In this document: positions 8,079-16,217 of the stretch, in pieces | How positions within the stretch are numbered: position 1 is the stretch's first letter | How the letters are laid out: each line of letters begins with the position of its first letter | Source: Anaerolineae bacterium | GTDB lineage: Bacteria > Chloroflexota > Anaerolineae > B4-G1 | Length of the DNA stretch: 34,589 bases | Assembly (NCBI GenBank): GCA_030612585.1 | Contig: JAUWNP010000028.1 | Span: 1-34,589 of the forward strand | Direction of reading: 5' to 3' | Program-made: the position numbers and the translations under genes | The notes under the pieces: model-generated | What the model was told of the DNA's origin: nothing | What the model saw: only the letters and a program-made list of their open reading frames with translations | Databases searched by the model: none

Positions 8079-8399
8079 TTACGCCACCACTTCGCATGCC
8101 TGCTCTTTGGTCCGGCGCGGCAGGGAAGGCATCATGTTCCTGGTCATGCAGACGATCCACTTCCAGTGGAACACAATGTGCACCGCGATACCAGCGATCA
8201 TCACCAGGCTAGCCCAGGTGTGTAGGTCGCTCCACGTCTCCCGGCTTAGGCCCAGCAGCGCCGTCGCGAAGCCCGGGTTGCGCCCGCCCTGGTAACCGCC
8301 GGAGCCCATTAGCAGAAAGGCTACGCCGGTCACACCGGAGAGCAGAAAGGCCAGGCCAATCACCGCGTCCAGCATATAGTTCAACTTTGCTTTGTTCAT
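8079..8399 (-). CDS. DUF4405 membrane protein
   Basis: Small integral membrane protein of 106 residues matching the DUF4405 family, related in layout to cytochrome b/ferric-reductase-like four-helix proteins. Helix 1 is around LNYMLDAVIGLAFLLSGVTG, and a second around DLHTWASLVMIAGIAVHIVF. Histidines in LHTWAS, VHIVFHWKW are placed as possible haem ligands. The start at 8399 has AAGGAGG 9 nt upstream; a longer open frame upstream has no family resemblance. It heads a minus-strand group with the anchored repeat protein and possibly the lipoprotein. A TATACT hexamer at 8431-8436 on the minus strand is a candidate -10, without a clear -35. Haem binding is inferred. Confidence 0.85.
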   Translation of the reverse strand: MNKAKLNYMLDAVIGLAFLLSGVTGVAFLLMGSGGYQGGRNPGFATALLGLSRETWSDLHTWASLVMIAGIAVHIVFHWKWIVCMTRNMMPSLPRRTKEQACEVVA

Positions 8400-8503
8400 C
8401 TCCAATACCTCCTTGGTTTGATTTGCACACAGTATAGCCGGTGTATGTGAAGATTTGATGAAGGAATGATGCGGAAATCGTGTAGGATGGGCCAAAACCA
8501 GAA

Positions 8504-8537
8504 GCCCCCGGCTTGGAGAAGACTCCAAGCCGGGGGC
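8504..8537 (-). terminator. Strong intrinsic terminator hairpin
   Basis: A perfect 15-bp GC-rich stem (8504-8518 with 8523-8537) closes on a 4-nt loop. On the minus strand it follows the DUF5667 gene by 37 bp, with a moderately T-rich tail (TTCTGGTTTT). It most likely terminates the ECF sigma/DUF5667 transcript and insulates the downstream DUF4405 gene. Confidence 0.8.
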
Positions 8538-8574
8538 CAAGGCCAGATGACGTTGACCAGATCCTGGTCACTGG

Positions 8575-9819
8575 CTAATTGCTGTCGCCACTCTGCCTGC
8601 CACCACCCTGTTCAACACCGCCGTGTTCACCACCATCTTGTCCGCCCCCGTCCTGTCCATCACCAGGCTGTTGGGGTTGTGGCGTCGGAGCGGGAGGTAT
8701 GGGAGTCCGCTGGGATCCCTGAGGCGTGGCCTGTGGTCCAGGAGTCGCCTGTGGGCCGTGGGGCGTAGCCTGTGGGCTGGGAGTTGCCTGCGGGCCGGGA
8801 GGCGTGGCCTGTGGCACGGAGGTTGCCTGCGGCCCGTGGGGTGCAGTATGTGGCGTACCAACAGGTGTACGGTCGCGCTCCTGGTCACGGTTCTGACCGG
8901 GCTCCTGGTCGTCCCCCGGGGTGGCAGTCACCTGCTCCGGCTCATTCGTCGGCTCCGGCGTCCCTTCGGCAGGCTCAGGGTAGACTCTGTGCTGATAACG
9001 ATAACGGTAGCGGAACATCTGGGGGTCATTTAACCCATCCTCCGCTGTCTCCGCTCCCCACCGGCAGACGGTCACAGCGCGCTCCAACCCAACCTGGGCT
9101 TGTCGTGAGGCCATCGCTTGTACCTGTTCCAGCACCTGCGCCTGGGTGCGCGTGCGTTCGGCAATACACGTCAGCAGGCCGGCCATCTCTTCATCATCAG
9201 AGGCCCGGGCTGCCTGGGCCAACGCGCGTTCAATGTGCTGTTCCATCCGCACGACAGTCTCGTCCGGCACTCGTCGCCCGGCCGCTACCAGCGCCTGGAC
9301 CTCCTCTGCACGCTCCTCAGTCAACCACAGCGCCAGGTCTACTTGATCCGCCGGTGCCGGGGCGAGCGCCAGGCGAACGTCCTCCGTCACCAGTTTGACC
9401 GGGTACAGCAAGTCACCGGGCAGGCTGTCGCCAGCGGCCCATACGACCCCGCCCCCAAGAGCAGCCGTGCCCACAACGACGGCCAGCAGAACAGTGACGA
9501 GCCTCGTCGCAAGGACAAGTTTCATTTTTCGTCCTTTTGTCCGCGTGGTTGTAGTTCCGGTCGCTGACGTCACTGAAACACCCCTCGCGCGCTGTTGCGC
9601 GGCCACAGCCAGCAATCGCTCCCGGCCAACCGCCAGTCCACCCGGCGCTTCCGGCACTGCTTCGTAGTGGCGACGGGTCGCCTGGGCCATTTCGAGCAAT
9701 GGGTGCAGCCGATCGGCGTACTGGGGATAGCGCCGCAGACTGGCCCCGATATCGCCCGTGCGCGCCATCTTCTGCAGACAACGTTCTAACAATTGGTCGA
9801 AAGAAACTTTTGCCATCAT
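8575..9819 (-). CDS. DUF5667 domain membrane protein, ECF sigma partner
   Basis: Single-pass membrane protein of about 414 residues. A cytoplasmic N-terminal region of about 100 residues includes a short helical segment (FDQLLERCLQKMARTGDIGA) of the type found in anti-sigma-like proteins. It is followed by one transmembrane helix (LVTVLLAVVVGTAALGGGVVWA) and an extracytoplasmic DUF5667 domain starting at SLPGDLLYPVKLVTEDVRLA. The C-terminal 130 residues are disordered, with repeated GPQATP units and Gly/Asp/Gln-rich ends. The start is placed at the double ATG 9819/9816, one base after the sigma factor's stop codon, so the pair is translationally coupled. By analogy with such pairs it probably controls the sigma factor (inference). 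A PELVEG-type repeat is embedded at 8962-8980. Confidence 0.85.
   Translation of the reverse strand: MMAKVSFDQLLERCLQKMARTGDIGASLRRYPQYADRLHPLLEMAQATRRHYEAVPEAPGGLAVGRERLLAVAAQQRARGVSVTSATGTTTTRTKGRKMKLVLATRLVTVLLAVVVGTAALGGGVVWAAGDSLPGDLLYPVKLVTEDVRLALAPAPADQVDLALWLTEERAEEVQALVAAGRRVPDETVVRMEQHIERALAQAARASDDEEMAGLLTCIAERTRTQAQVLEQVQAMASRQAQVGLERAVTVCRWGAETAEDGLNDPQMFRYRYRYQHRVYPEPAEGTPEPTNEPEQVTATPGDDQEPGQNRDQERDRTPVGTPHTAPHGPQATSVPQATPPGPQATPSPQATPHGPQATPGPQATPQGSQRTPIPPAPTPQPQQPGDGQDGGGQDGGEHGGVEQGGGRQSGDSN
8962..8980 (-). repeat. PELVEG-type dispersed repeat word in the DUF5667 gene
   Basis: On the minus strand CCCTGAGCCTGCCGAAGGG encodes PEPAEG inside the low-complexity tail. The same word, slightly varied, recurs at 13729-13771, 22065-22110 and 22873-22903. 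Confidence 0.6.
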
Positions 9820-9820
9820 T

Positions 9821-10366
9821 CTACTCTCTCTCCAAATCTCTCTCCAAAACGCGGCGCAGTGTGGCCAAAGCCCGGTGTTGGAGGGCTTCAATTGCGCCTG
9901 TGCTCTTGTTCATCACCTCGGCCGCCTCCCGGGCTTTCATTCCTTCGCCGAAGCGCAGGGCCAACACTTGTTGCTGGTCAGATGTGAGGCGGCTGATGGC
10001 AGCGCGAACGCTCCGGTGGGAGAGCCGCTCTGCCACGGCAGAAGCCGGGTCATCCTCGGCTGTCACCAACCGCTCATCCAGTTCCAACTCGGTCACCGGC
10101 GGCCGGCGGCGGTAGTAATCCACCACCAGGTTATGCGCAATACGATAGAGCCAGGCCTGGAACGAGGTATGCCAGAGACGCTCCGCCTGGACTGCCTGTA
10201 TCACCCGCACGAACACATCGCCGGTGAGATCCTCCGCCAGGTGGGCATCGCCCACCCGCCGGTAGATGTAAGCGTAGATGCGAGGGGCATACCGGTCATA
10301 GAGTTCCCCTAATGCCGCCTCGTCGTATTGCCTCGCTCGTTCTAGCAGGGTGCGCTCATTCGTCAC
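9821..10366 (-). CDS. ECF-type RNA polymerase sigma factor
   Basis: Extracytoplasmic-function sigma factor of about 181 residues with sigma-70 regions 2 and 4. Region 2 is ALGELYDRYAPRIYAYIYRR through GDVFVRVIQAV and FQAWLYRIAHNLVVDYYRR. Region 4 is AISRLTSDQQQVLALRFGEG through AREAAEVMNKSTGAIEALQH. The longest open frame begins at a TTG at 10540, but the first 58 codons do not resemble the family. I place the start at the GTG 10366, where the canonical N-terminus begins. A weak purine-rich ribosome site (GGGAG) is 12 nt upstream, so the start is uncertain. The stop is one base before the DUF5667 start. Confidence 0.9.
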   Translation of the reverse strand: MTNERTLLERARQYDEAALGELYDRYAPRIYAYIYRRVGDAHLAEDLTGDVFVRVIQAVQAERLWHTSFQAWLYRIAHNLVVDYYRRRPPVTELELDERLVTAEDDPASAVAERLSHRSVRAAISRLTSDQQQVLALRFGEGMKAREAAEVMNKSTGAIEALQHRALATLRRVLERDLERE

Positions 10367-10401
10367 GTGACGCTTGCTCTCCCACTCCTTATGACGTAAA
10401 A

Positions 10402-10440
10402 CGGCCCAAAACCTTACGGGGCCGCCTGAACCTGAGTATA
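10402..10440 (-). promoter_or_regulatory. Possible sigma-gene -10 element and leader hairpin
   Basis: On the minus strand TATACT (10435-10440) lies about 70 bp upstream of the proposed sigma start. Next comes a 6-bp hairpin CGGCCC/GGGCCG (10402-10424) followed by TTTT. The hairpin could attenuate the sigma gene or end transcripts of the upstream gene. No good -35 is seen. Confidence 0.3.
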
Positions 10441-10532
10441 CCACATTTTTGCCCAATCCCTCGTAGAGGTAAGCGTTCAGACCTCCGATATTTTGATGGT
10501 TGGGGGAGGCAGGTTGCGCTGGGGCAAGATCG

Positions 10533-12869
10533 TCACTCAATCGAGGAGTAGCGTTTGAGGTACGCCAGCGCCTCGTCCTGCTCGCTATCCATCACCAATT
10601 CCAGGTAACGGTTGCCTGCCAACGATGGAACGTCTATCACCTTGATGAAGGGAGCATACTGCGCATCGGCCGGAAGTAACTTTCCCAGCACGTTGACCGC
10701 TCCATCGAAGAAAGCGCGGTTGAAGGTCGTATCAGGTGCGTGCGGGTACAGCGGCAAGGGGTAGATATGCGCCTCCACCAGGTCCTGGAAGAAGTGGGTG
10801 CCGTATGAGACCTCCAGTGTGTCGTCGGTCCGGGACTGGGCGATCTCGATCAGAGCGCGGGTGTTGTAGATGTCGGCGTAGGTGACCTTTAGTCCCAGTT
10901 CGACGTTCGAAGTGCCCCAGCGCCCTGGTCCCATCAGGATGAAACATTCATTCTCCAGCCGCTTGTTGAGCCGGCCAATCACCCGCGCCAATTCGAATCG
11001 GGTCTCGTATTCAGGTACACGGGCGTACTGTGCCGGGTCAACGTAGACGACGTAGCGGATACGTCTGACCCGGCCGTGGGGTACCATCCGCCGCGCCAGG
11101 AAGACCACGTCCTCCGGTGGCACGTCGTCAGGGATGCGCAGGCTCTCGCCCCATTCCTGGCTGCTCAAGGGGCGGCATTGGAGCAGGTGCAGGATAAAGT
11201 GGTGGGGGCGATCTGCCGTGATCTCCACCGTAAACTCGACGTCCACCGGCCGGCCGTAATGCCGTTCCAGTTTCTTCAGGACGCTTCGCATCAACGTCAC
11301 GAACTCTTGGTTCTTCAGAAGTTCGCTGAAGGTCAGAACCAGCGGGGTCCGATCCAGAGCGCCTGGAGCATAGATGGGCTGCAGGTAGTCTCCCTTGTCC
11401 TGCGAGGCCAGAAGTGCGATGCCGGGATAGTCCGGTTGCAGCACGTCGGCTACGGGCAACATCCTGAAGGCGTTTGCTCGCAGGTCAACCAGATCCACAA
11501 AATGCTGAGAATACTTGCGGATTGGGTCCGCGCCCGCCTCTGGCCTCAGTTGCGGGTGACTGAGCGGTACCATACGCGGATAGTCGTTGGCCACCCGGTC
11601 CACGGCGCGAGTGCCCAATCCCCACACCAGCCGCAACAGGCCGTCCTGCGGACGAATCTTGCGGTTCCAGCGAAACGGATTGCGGCTGAACCCCACACCG
11701 GCCAGCGTGGGGAAGAAAAAGTCGCGGTAACGCTGGCCTTGCACCTTCTGGATCAATATCCCCATCCGCTCGTCGTAGTCCACGAGCCCTACCTGCTGGC
11801 GGTAGAGCAGCGCATCCGGGCCCAGGACGCTGGCGTACACACGCGCGATGGCGTTGGTCAGGGCAGCCAGGTTCTCCTCCAGAGTACCCTGGTTGGGGCA
11901 GAAGAAACTATCGTATTTGCCGGCGAAGGAGAACCCGAAGTTGTCCTCCAGAAGGCTGGAGGAGCGCACGATAAGTGGGGCGCTCCCCACCTTAGTCAGC
12001 AACTCCCGCAGTTCCCCCATCACCTTCTCTGGAAATCGCCCACCAGCGCAGGCTTCTTGGATGTGGGGATAATCGGCCTCAATCTCCTCCTGTGTCTTGT
12101 ACTTCTGGTTGATAAACTCCTCCAGCCCGTTGATAGCGTGAAAGTCGTAGAAAACGTCGGCGCCGATGAAGTAGGAATCAGGGATCGCCACACGCCCACG
12201 CAGGTCTATCTCGTCGGCCGGGTCCTCCCGTTGGAGGATTTTCCAGGCCAACATCATCCCCGCTGCCTTGCCACCGATTTTCCCCTCTCCGATGCGGCCC
12301 TGGCCGATCATCTCGAAATCTTCTGTATCAAGGAATTCTTTAGCCAACCTCACGAAAGCCATCTGGTCGCTGATCATGCTCTTGATCAATACGACTGTGA
12401 TCTCTTCCAGGTGATGGCCGACCCGCTTCCGTTGTTCAGGAGGAAGGGTCGTGTATTCTTTCGCCTGGGTTAGCAGGATGTGCCAGGGAGCCAGTTCTGG
12501 GTTGAAGGGGAGAGTGACCTCCTGGCCGGGCACTCGCTTGGCCAGGATGGCGCGCACGATTTCTTCGAAGAGCGTGTGCGGCAGATTGTAGGCGAAGTAA
12601 AAGTCGGTCATGTGATCTCGAATCTGTACCAACCGCTCCTGCCACACCTCCGCCGTCTCCTGGGCAAAAGGATCCGCAAGCCCCTCACGTCGCTGGGAGA
12701 GCACGGCTTTCTCTTTCACCTCCTGCTCGAATCGCTCCGGGGTGATGATACCGCGGGCGAAGAGTTCCTGGCGCATGCGCGCCCGAATGCGGTGGCCCAG
12801 GATCGGGTAGTGGGAAATCTGGAGGTAGAGTTCTAATACCTTCGGAATTCGCTCTAGAGGGGGGGGCAT
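10533..12869 (-). CDS. PEP/pyruvate-binding (PPDK N-terminal, ATP-grasp) protein
   Basis: Large cytoplasmic protein of 778 residues with the ATP-grasp domain of phosphoenolpyruvate synthase and pyruvate phosphate dikinase. The recognisable parts are GKIGGKAAGMMLAWKIL (near 200), IVRSSSLLEDNFGFSFAGKY (near 310), VGFSRNPF (near 405) and LLQCRPLSS (near 575). It lacks the swivelling phospho-histidine domain and the PEP-binding TIM barrel of true PEP synthase. Instead there are N-terminal (about 200 residues) and C-terminal (about 200 residues, including LMGPGRWGTSN) regions of unknown function. It may therefore phosphorylate a protein or other acceptor rather than pyruvate (inference). ATG 12869 has GGAGG 8 nt upstream; an upstream in-frame TTG is rejected for overlapping that site. 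Confidence 0.85.
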   Translation of the reverse strand: MPPPLERIPKVLELYLQISHYPILGHRIRARMRQELFARGIITPERFEQEVKEKAVLSQRREGLADPFAQETAEVWQERLVQIRDHMTDFYFAYNLPHTLFEEIVRAILAKRVPGQEVTLPFNPELAPWHILLTQAKEYTTLPPEQRKRVGHHLEEITVVLIKSMISDQMAFVRLAKEFLDTEDFEMIGQGRIGEGKIGGKAAGMMLAWKILQREDPADEIDLRGRVAIPDSYFIGADVFYDFHAINGLEEFINQKYKTQEEIEADYPHIQEACAGGRFPEKVMGELRELLTKVGSAPLIVRSSSLLEDNFGFSFAGKYDSFFCPNQGTLEENLAALTNAIARVYASVLGPDALLYRQQVGLVDYDERMGILIQKVQGQRYRDFFFPTLAGVGFSRNPFRWNRKIRPQDGLLRLVWGLGTRAVDRVANDYPRMVPLSHPQLRPEAGADPIRKYSQHFVDLVDLRANAFRMLPVADVLQPDYPGIALLASQDKGDYLQPIYAPGALDRTPLVLTFSELLKNQEFVTLMRSVLKKLERHYGRPVDVEFTVEITADRPHHFILHLLQCRPLSSQEWGESLRIPDDVPPEDVVFLARRMVPHGRVRRIRYVVYVDPAQYARVPEYETRFELARVIGRLNKRLENECFILMGPGRWGTSNVELGLKVTYADIYNTRALIEIAQSRTDDTLEVSYGTHFFQDLVEAHIYPLPLYPHAPDTTFNRAFFDGAVNVLGKLLPADAQYAPFIKVIDVPSLAGNRYLELVMDSEQDEALAYLKRYSSIE

Positions 12870-12909
12870 TGTCCGTTCCTCCAAACGACGCTGTGCTTCT
12901 GGTTCAACA

Positions 12910-12937
12910 AGTATACATTACATCGTCGCTTCGTCAA
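12910..12937 (-). promoter_or_regulatory. Promoter of the PEP/pyruvate-binding gene
   Basis: On the minus strand TTGACG (12932-12937), a 16-bp spacer and TATACT (12910-12915) lie about 40 bp upstream of the start codon. Confidence 0.7.
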
Positions 12938-13005
12938 CTTCGAGACGCCGGCGGTGGATTGAGAGGAATGAAGAATCCCTCCTTCATCTCTGTGCGATTC
13001 GTCTA

Positions 13006-13034
13006 TTGACATTTTGCACATAGCGTGGTATACT
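13006..13034 (+). promoter_or_regulatory. Promoter of the PadR/Fe-S cluster
   Basis: A consensus -35 TTGACA (13006-13011), an exact 17-bp spacer and TATACT (13029-13034) lie 34 bp upstream of the PadR start. It is divergent from the promoter at 12910. Confidence 0.85.
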
Positions 13035-13068
13035 ATTGACCGTATGAGAAAGAACTGGTGGAGACAAG

Positions 13069-13458
13069 ATGCGAGGACAAGGTAGGGGATGGCGGTGGCG
13101 GGGCTGTTCCCGCCGGGCGGTGCGGTTCCTGGAACCGACGCTACTGCTGCTCCTGCACCACAGCCCGGCCCACGGCTACACGCTCCTGGAGCGACTGACG
13201 GAATTCGGCCTGGAAGGTCTCAATCCCAGCGTCGTCTACCGGGCGCTGCGGGGTATGGAGGGCCGGGGGTGGATCAGTTCCACCTGGGACGAAGAGCAGA
13301 CGCAAGGGCCGCCCCGCCGGGTCTACCGCTTGACCGGTCTGGGTGACGAGGCGTTGGGCCTATGGACACAGGATCTGCAAGAGACGCGCGGGCTGATAGA
13401 TCGCCTCGTGGGTGCCTACAGCCGGCACATGGAGGAAGGCGAAGGTGAACACCATTGA
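13069..13458 (+). CDS. PadR-family transcriptional regulator
   Basis: Small winged-helix repressor of 129 residues. The PadR core reads LEPTLLLLLHHSPAHGYTLL, then LNPSVVYRALRGMEGRGWIS and PPRRVYRLTGLGDEALGLW, followed by a short C-terminal dimerisation helix. The N-terminus is rich in Arg/Gly/Trp and resembles GC-rich PadR leaders with short basic tails. It is the first gene behind a strong promoter and overlaps the next gene by 14 bp, so it likely autoregulates the downstream thiol/metal cluster (inference). The ligand is unknown. Confidence 0.92.
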   Translation: MRGQGRGWRWRGCSRRAVRFLEPTLLLLLHHSPAHGYTLLERLTEFGLEGLNPSVVYRALRGMEGRGWISSTWDEEQTQGPPRRVYRLTGLGDEALGLWTQDLQETRGLIDRLVGAYSRHMEEGEGEHH

Positions 13459-14233
13459 AACGCTGCTAGAGAGCCTGCAGACCGACGCGCCGGTGACCCA
13501 GGTATTAGTGGGGGCCTTCTGGACGGCGGTAGTGCTGGATACCGACCCGCCCCGCTGTGGCCTGGCTTCGACCTTGCGCCCAGCCACTCACCCCAGCGGC
13601 CCGCCGGTGCCCCAGGCCGGGCATCTGCTGGAACGCAGCGGGCGGGAACTGGCGGCGTGGCTTCACTCTTCCAGCACACTAGAGGCCAGCATCGGGATGG
13701 CGGCGTTCAACGCCCTCTTGAAGCCGTGTCCTGAGCTTGCCGAAGGAGCCTGCCCTGAGATTGCCGAAGGGATGAACGAGGCGGCCTGCACCGAGGTCAA
13801 CGCCGAGGAGATCATCCTGGAGCGGGGAACAGAGCGGCGGGTGGCTATCGTGGGCCACTTCCCATTCGTCGAGCGGGTGCGGCGGGCGGCAGCGACCTGC
13901 TGGGTGGTGGAACTTCACCCCCACCCTGGTGACCTCCCCGCTGAGCAGGCGACCGAGGTACTGCCCCAGGCAGACGTGGTCGCCCTGACCGGCACGTCGC
14001 TCATCAACCACACCTTCGACGCCCTGATTGGCCTCTGCCGGCCCGACGCCTTCGTCCTCCTCCTGGGAGCCAGCGCCCCGCTCTCGCCGGTACTCTTCAA
14101 GACGGGGGTAGACGCGGTGAGCGGCACCCTGGTCACCGACCCGGAGCGGGTGTTGCGGTCGGTCTCCCAGGGAGCGACCTTTCGACAGATCAAGCGCGCG
14201 GGCGGGCTGCGCCTGCTCACGCTGCAAGCATAA
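13445..14233 (+). CDS. DUF4213/DUF364 (Rossmann-like, putative heavy-metal chelation) protein
   Basis: Protein of 262 residues of the DUF4213 + DUF364 family, thought to bind metals or metal-related ligands; the biochemical role is not established. The N-terminal half has an enolase-N-like fold (up to about LEASIGMAAFNALL). The C-terminal half is Rossmann-like (ERRVAIVGHFPFVERVR, VVALTGTSLINHTFDALIGL, FVLLLGASAPLSPVLF). The start is the GTG at 13445 inside the PadR gene end, preceded by GGAAGG. Between residues about 96 and 109 an in-frame pair of PELVEG-type repeats (CPELAEG, CPEIAEG) has been inserted, adding two cysteines not expected in the family. Metal handling fits the neighbouring NifX-like and Mrp genes. 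Confidence 0.82.
   Translation: MNTIETLLESLQTDAPVTQVLVGAFWTAVVLDTDPPRCGLASTLRPATHPSGPPVPQAGHLLERSGRELAAWLHSSSTLEASIGMAAFNALLKPCPELAEGACPEIAEGMNEAACTEVNAEEIILERGTERRVAIVGHFPFVERVRRAAATCWVVELHPHPGDLPAEQATEVLPQADVVALTGTSLINHTFDALIGLCRPDAFVLLLGASAPLSPVLFKTGVDAVSGTLVTDPERVLRSVSQGATFRQIKRAGGLRLLTLQA
13729..13771 (+). repeat. Tandem PELVEG-type repeat inserted in frame
   Basis: Two 19-bp words at 13729-13747 and 13753-13771 (TCCTGAGCTTGCCGAAGGA and CCCTGAGATTGCCGAAGGG) stand 24 bp apart. They encode CPELAEGACPEIAEG in the middle of the DUF364 protein. Confidence 0.75.
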
Positions 14234-14254
14234 CAAATAACATTGAGGAGAAAC

Positions 14255-15331
14255 ATGGTTGACGAAGCACAAGTTTTGGAAGCCCTGAAAGGAGTAAATG
14301 ACCCCGAACTGGGCAAGAGTCTCGTTGAGTTAGGTATGGTGCACGATGTGACTCTGGAGGATGGTTGCGTGCGCTTCACGCTGGCATTGACCACACTGGC
14401 CTGCCCACTCAAAGAGCGCATCGTGGCCGATGCGCGCCAGGCGGTGCTGGCACTGGACGGCGTCCAAGAGGTCCAGGTTGACCTGCGGGAGATGAAAGCG
14501 GAGGAGAAGGAACGCATCTGGCCCAAGCAGCCGCAGCAGCGGGAGCCCGGGGCGGCGGCGCACCTCAACAACGTTGGGCGCGTGGTGGCGGTAATGAGCG
14601 GCAAGGGCGGCGTGGGCAAATCATCGGTGGCGGCGTTGCTGGCGGTGGCGCTGCGGCGGCAGGGGAAACGAGTCGGTGTGCTGGACGCCGACATCACTGG
14701 TCCCAGCATTCCCAAGATGTTCGGCCTTCACAAGCCACCGCCGATGGGACCGGTGGGTATCCTTCCGGCGGAGACAGGAACAGGCATCAGGGTGATGTCC
14801 ATCAATCTGCTGCTGCCCAGCGAGGACGAGGCGGTCATCTGGCGCGGTCCCCTCATCAGCGGAGCCATCAAGCAGTTCTGGGGGGACGTGCTCTGGGGTG
14901 ACCTGGACGTGTTGGTGATAGACCTGCCGCCGGGTACTTCCGACGCCTCGCTGACGGTGATGCAGTCCATCCCACTCAATGGCGTGGTGTTGGTGACCTC
15001 GCCGCAGAACCTGGCGGGGATGGTGGTACGCAAGGCGGCCCGCATGGCCCAGCACATGGGAGTATCTATCCTGGGACTGGTGGAGAACATGAGCCACGTC
15101 ATCTGCCCCAAGTGTGGGGAGCGGATCGAGGTCTTCGGTCCCAACCGGGCGATGCACACAGCGCTGCAACTGGGGGTGCCGCTCCTGGGACAACTCCCGC
15201 TTGATCCCGAGTTGGCCCGCCGCTGCGACGCGGGGGAGATCGAAGAGTATATAGCGGAAGCCTTCGAGCCTATCGCTGAGCAGGTGGCGGAACGGCTACC
15301 GGCGACGAAGAGCGTGCCGATCTTCCCGTAG
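14255..15331 (+). CDS. Mrp/NBP35-family P-loop ATPase, Fe-S cluster carrier
   Basis: Cytoplasmic ATPase of 358 residues that carries and delivers [4Fe-4S] clusters to apoproteins. Residues 1-85 are a MIP18/DUF59 domain (VNDPELGKSLVELGMVHDV). The P-loop with deviant Walker A is SGKGGVGKSS (115-124), followed by DADITGPSIPKMFG and the Walker-like DLPPGTSDASLT. The cluster-binding CxxC is ICPKCG (Cys284, Cys287). GAGGAG sits 4 nt before ATG 14255; an upstream in-frame TTG is rejected because it would overlap that site. It lies in a run of same-strand genes handling metals and thiols, consistent with Fe-S maturation. Confidence 0.94.
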   Translation: MVDEAQVLEALKGVNDPELGKSLVELGMVHDVTLEDGCVRFTLALTTLACPLKERIVADARQAVLALDGVQEVQVDLREMKAEEKERIWPKQPQQREPGAAAHLNNVGRVVAVMSGKGGVGKSSVAALLAVALRRQGKRVGVLDADITGPSIPKMFGLHKPPPMGPVGILPAETGTGIRVMSINLLLPSEDEAVIWRGPLISGAIKQFWGDVLWGDLDVLVIDLPPGTSDASLTVMQSIPLNGVVLVTSPQNLAGMVVRKAARMAQHMGVSILGLVENMSHVICPKCGERIEVFGPNRAMHTALQLGVPLLGQLPLDPELARRCDAGEIEEYIAEAFEPIAEQVAERLPATKSVPIFP

Positions 15332-15342
15332 ATGAACTGCAG

Positions 15343-16182
15343 ATGAAGACTTATCTGGACTGCTATCCGTGCTTCCTGCGCCAGGCGCTGGAGGCAGCGC
15401 GTATGGCCGGAGCCGGCGAACGGCAGCAAAAGGCAGTGCTTAACCGCGTGCTCGACGTGCTCGGGCAAATCGAGCCGTCTAGCACACCGCCAGAGATCGG
15501 CGACCAGGTTCACCGCATCGTGCGCCAGGAGGTGAGCAACAACGACCCATATCGAGCGGCCAAGGAGGCCAGCACTCGCCAGGCACTGGCCCTCTATCCC
15601 CGGTTAAGATCGCTGCTGGCGGGGGCGAACGACCCGCTAGAGATAGGCGTGCGGCTGAGCATCGCGGGCAACATCATTGACCTGGCTGTTTCCAGGGAGT
15701 ACGATCTTTGGGGTACGGTGGAGCGGGTATTGGCCCAGCCCTTCGCCATAAACGACGGAGTGGCTCTCCGGGAAGCGCTTTCCAGGGCCGGGCAGGTGCT
15801 CTACCTGGCCGATAATGCCGGCGAGACGGTCTTCGACCGGGTGCTGATCGAGGCGCTCGACATGCCGGTCATCTACGCGGTGAAGGGGGGACCAATCCTG
15901 AACGACGCGACGCGGGAGGATGCGCTGGCCGCCGGGGTGGATCGAGTGGCGGAGGTCACCAGCACGGGTTCGGATGCGCCGGGCACAATTCTGGATCGCT
16001 GCTCAGAGGAATTCCGGCGGCTGTACGACGAGGCCGAACTGATCATCGCCAAGGGACAGGCCAACTACGAGACGTTGAGCGAAGAGAGTACAAAGGTTTT
16101 CTTCCTGTTACAAATCAAGTGTCCGGTCATCGCCCGCGACGTGGGCGTGCCGGTGGGGAGCATCGTGCTCAAGCAGGGATAG
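15343..16182 (+). CDS. DUF89 / ARMT1-like protein (damage-control phosphatase family)
   Basis: Protein of 279 residues in the DUF89 family, metal-dependent phosphatases proposed to hydrolyse damaged or over-phosphorylated metabolites. The N-terminal CxxC (CYPC, Cys7 and Cys10) marks the prokaryotic subfamily. The metal-site signature appears in YLADNAGETVFDRVLIE, with KGGPILNDATREDA and AKGQANYETLSE further on, as expected for the family. The start follows the Mrp stop by 11 bp. The natural substrate is unknown. Position between Mrp and thiol-rich genes suggests co-regulation rather than a defined pathway. Confidence 0.88.
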   Translation: MKTYLDCYPCFLRQALEAARMAGAGERQQKAVLNRVLDVLGQIEPSSTPPEIGDQVHRIVRQEVSNNDPYRAAKEASTRQALALYPRLRSLLAGANDPLEIGVRLSIAGNIIDLAVSREYDLWGTVERVLAQPFAINDGVALREALSRAGQVLYLADNAGETVFDRVLIEALDMPVIYAVKGGPILNDATREDALAAGVDRVAEVTSTGSDAPGTILDRCSEEFRRLYDEAELIIAKGQANYETLSEESTKVFFLLQIKCPVIARDVGVPVGSIVLKQG

Positions 16183-16217
16183 ACATAGGTGCAAAAGCTG
16201 AAGGAGGTGTAATTCAC

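Noticed and set aside
10361..10372. Perfect 12-bp palindrome CGTCACGTGACG over the proposed ECF sigma start codon
   Set aside because: Single occurrence in this window and within coding-like sequence; not enough to call an operator.
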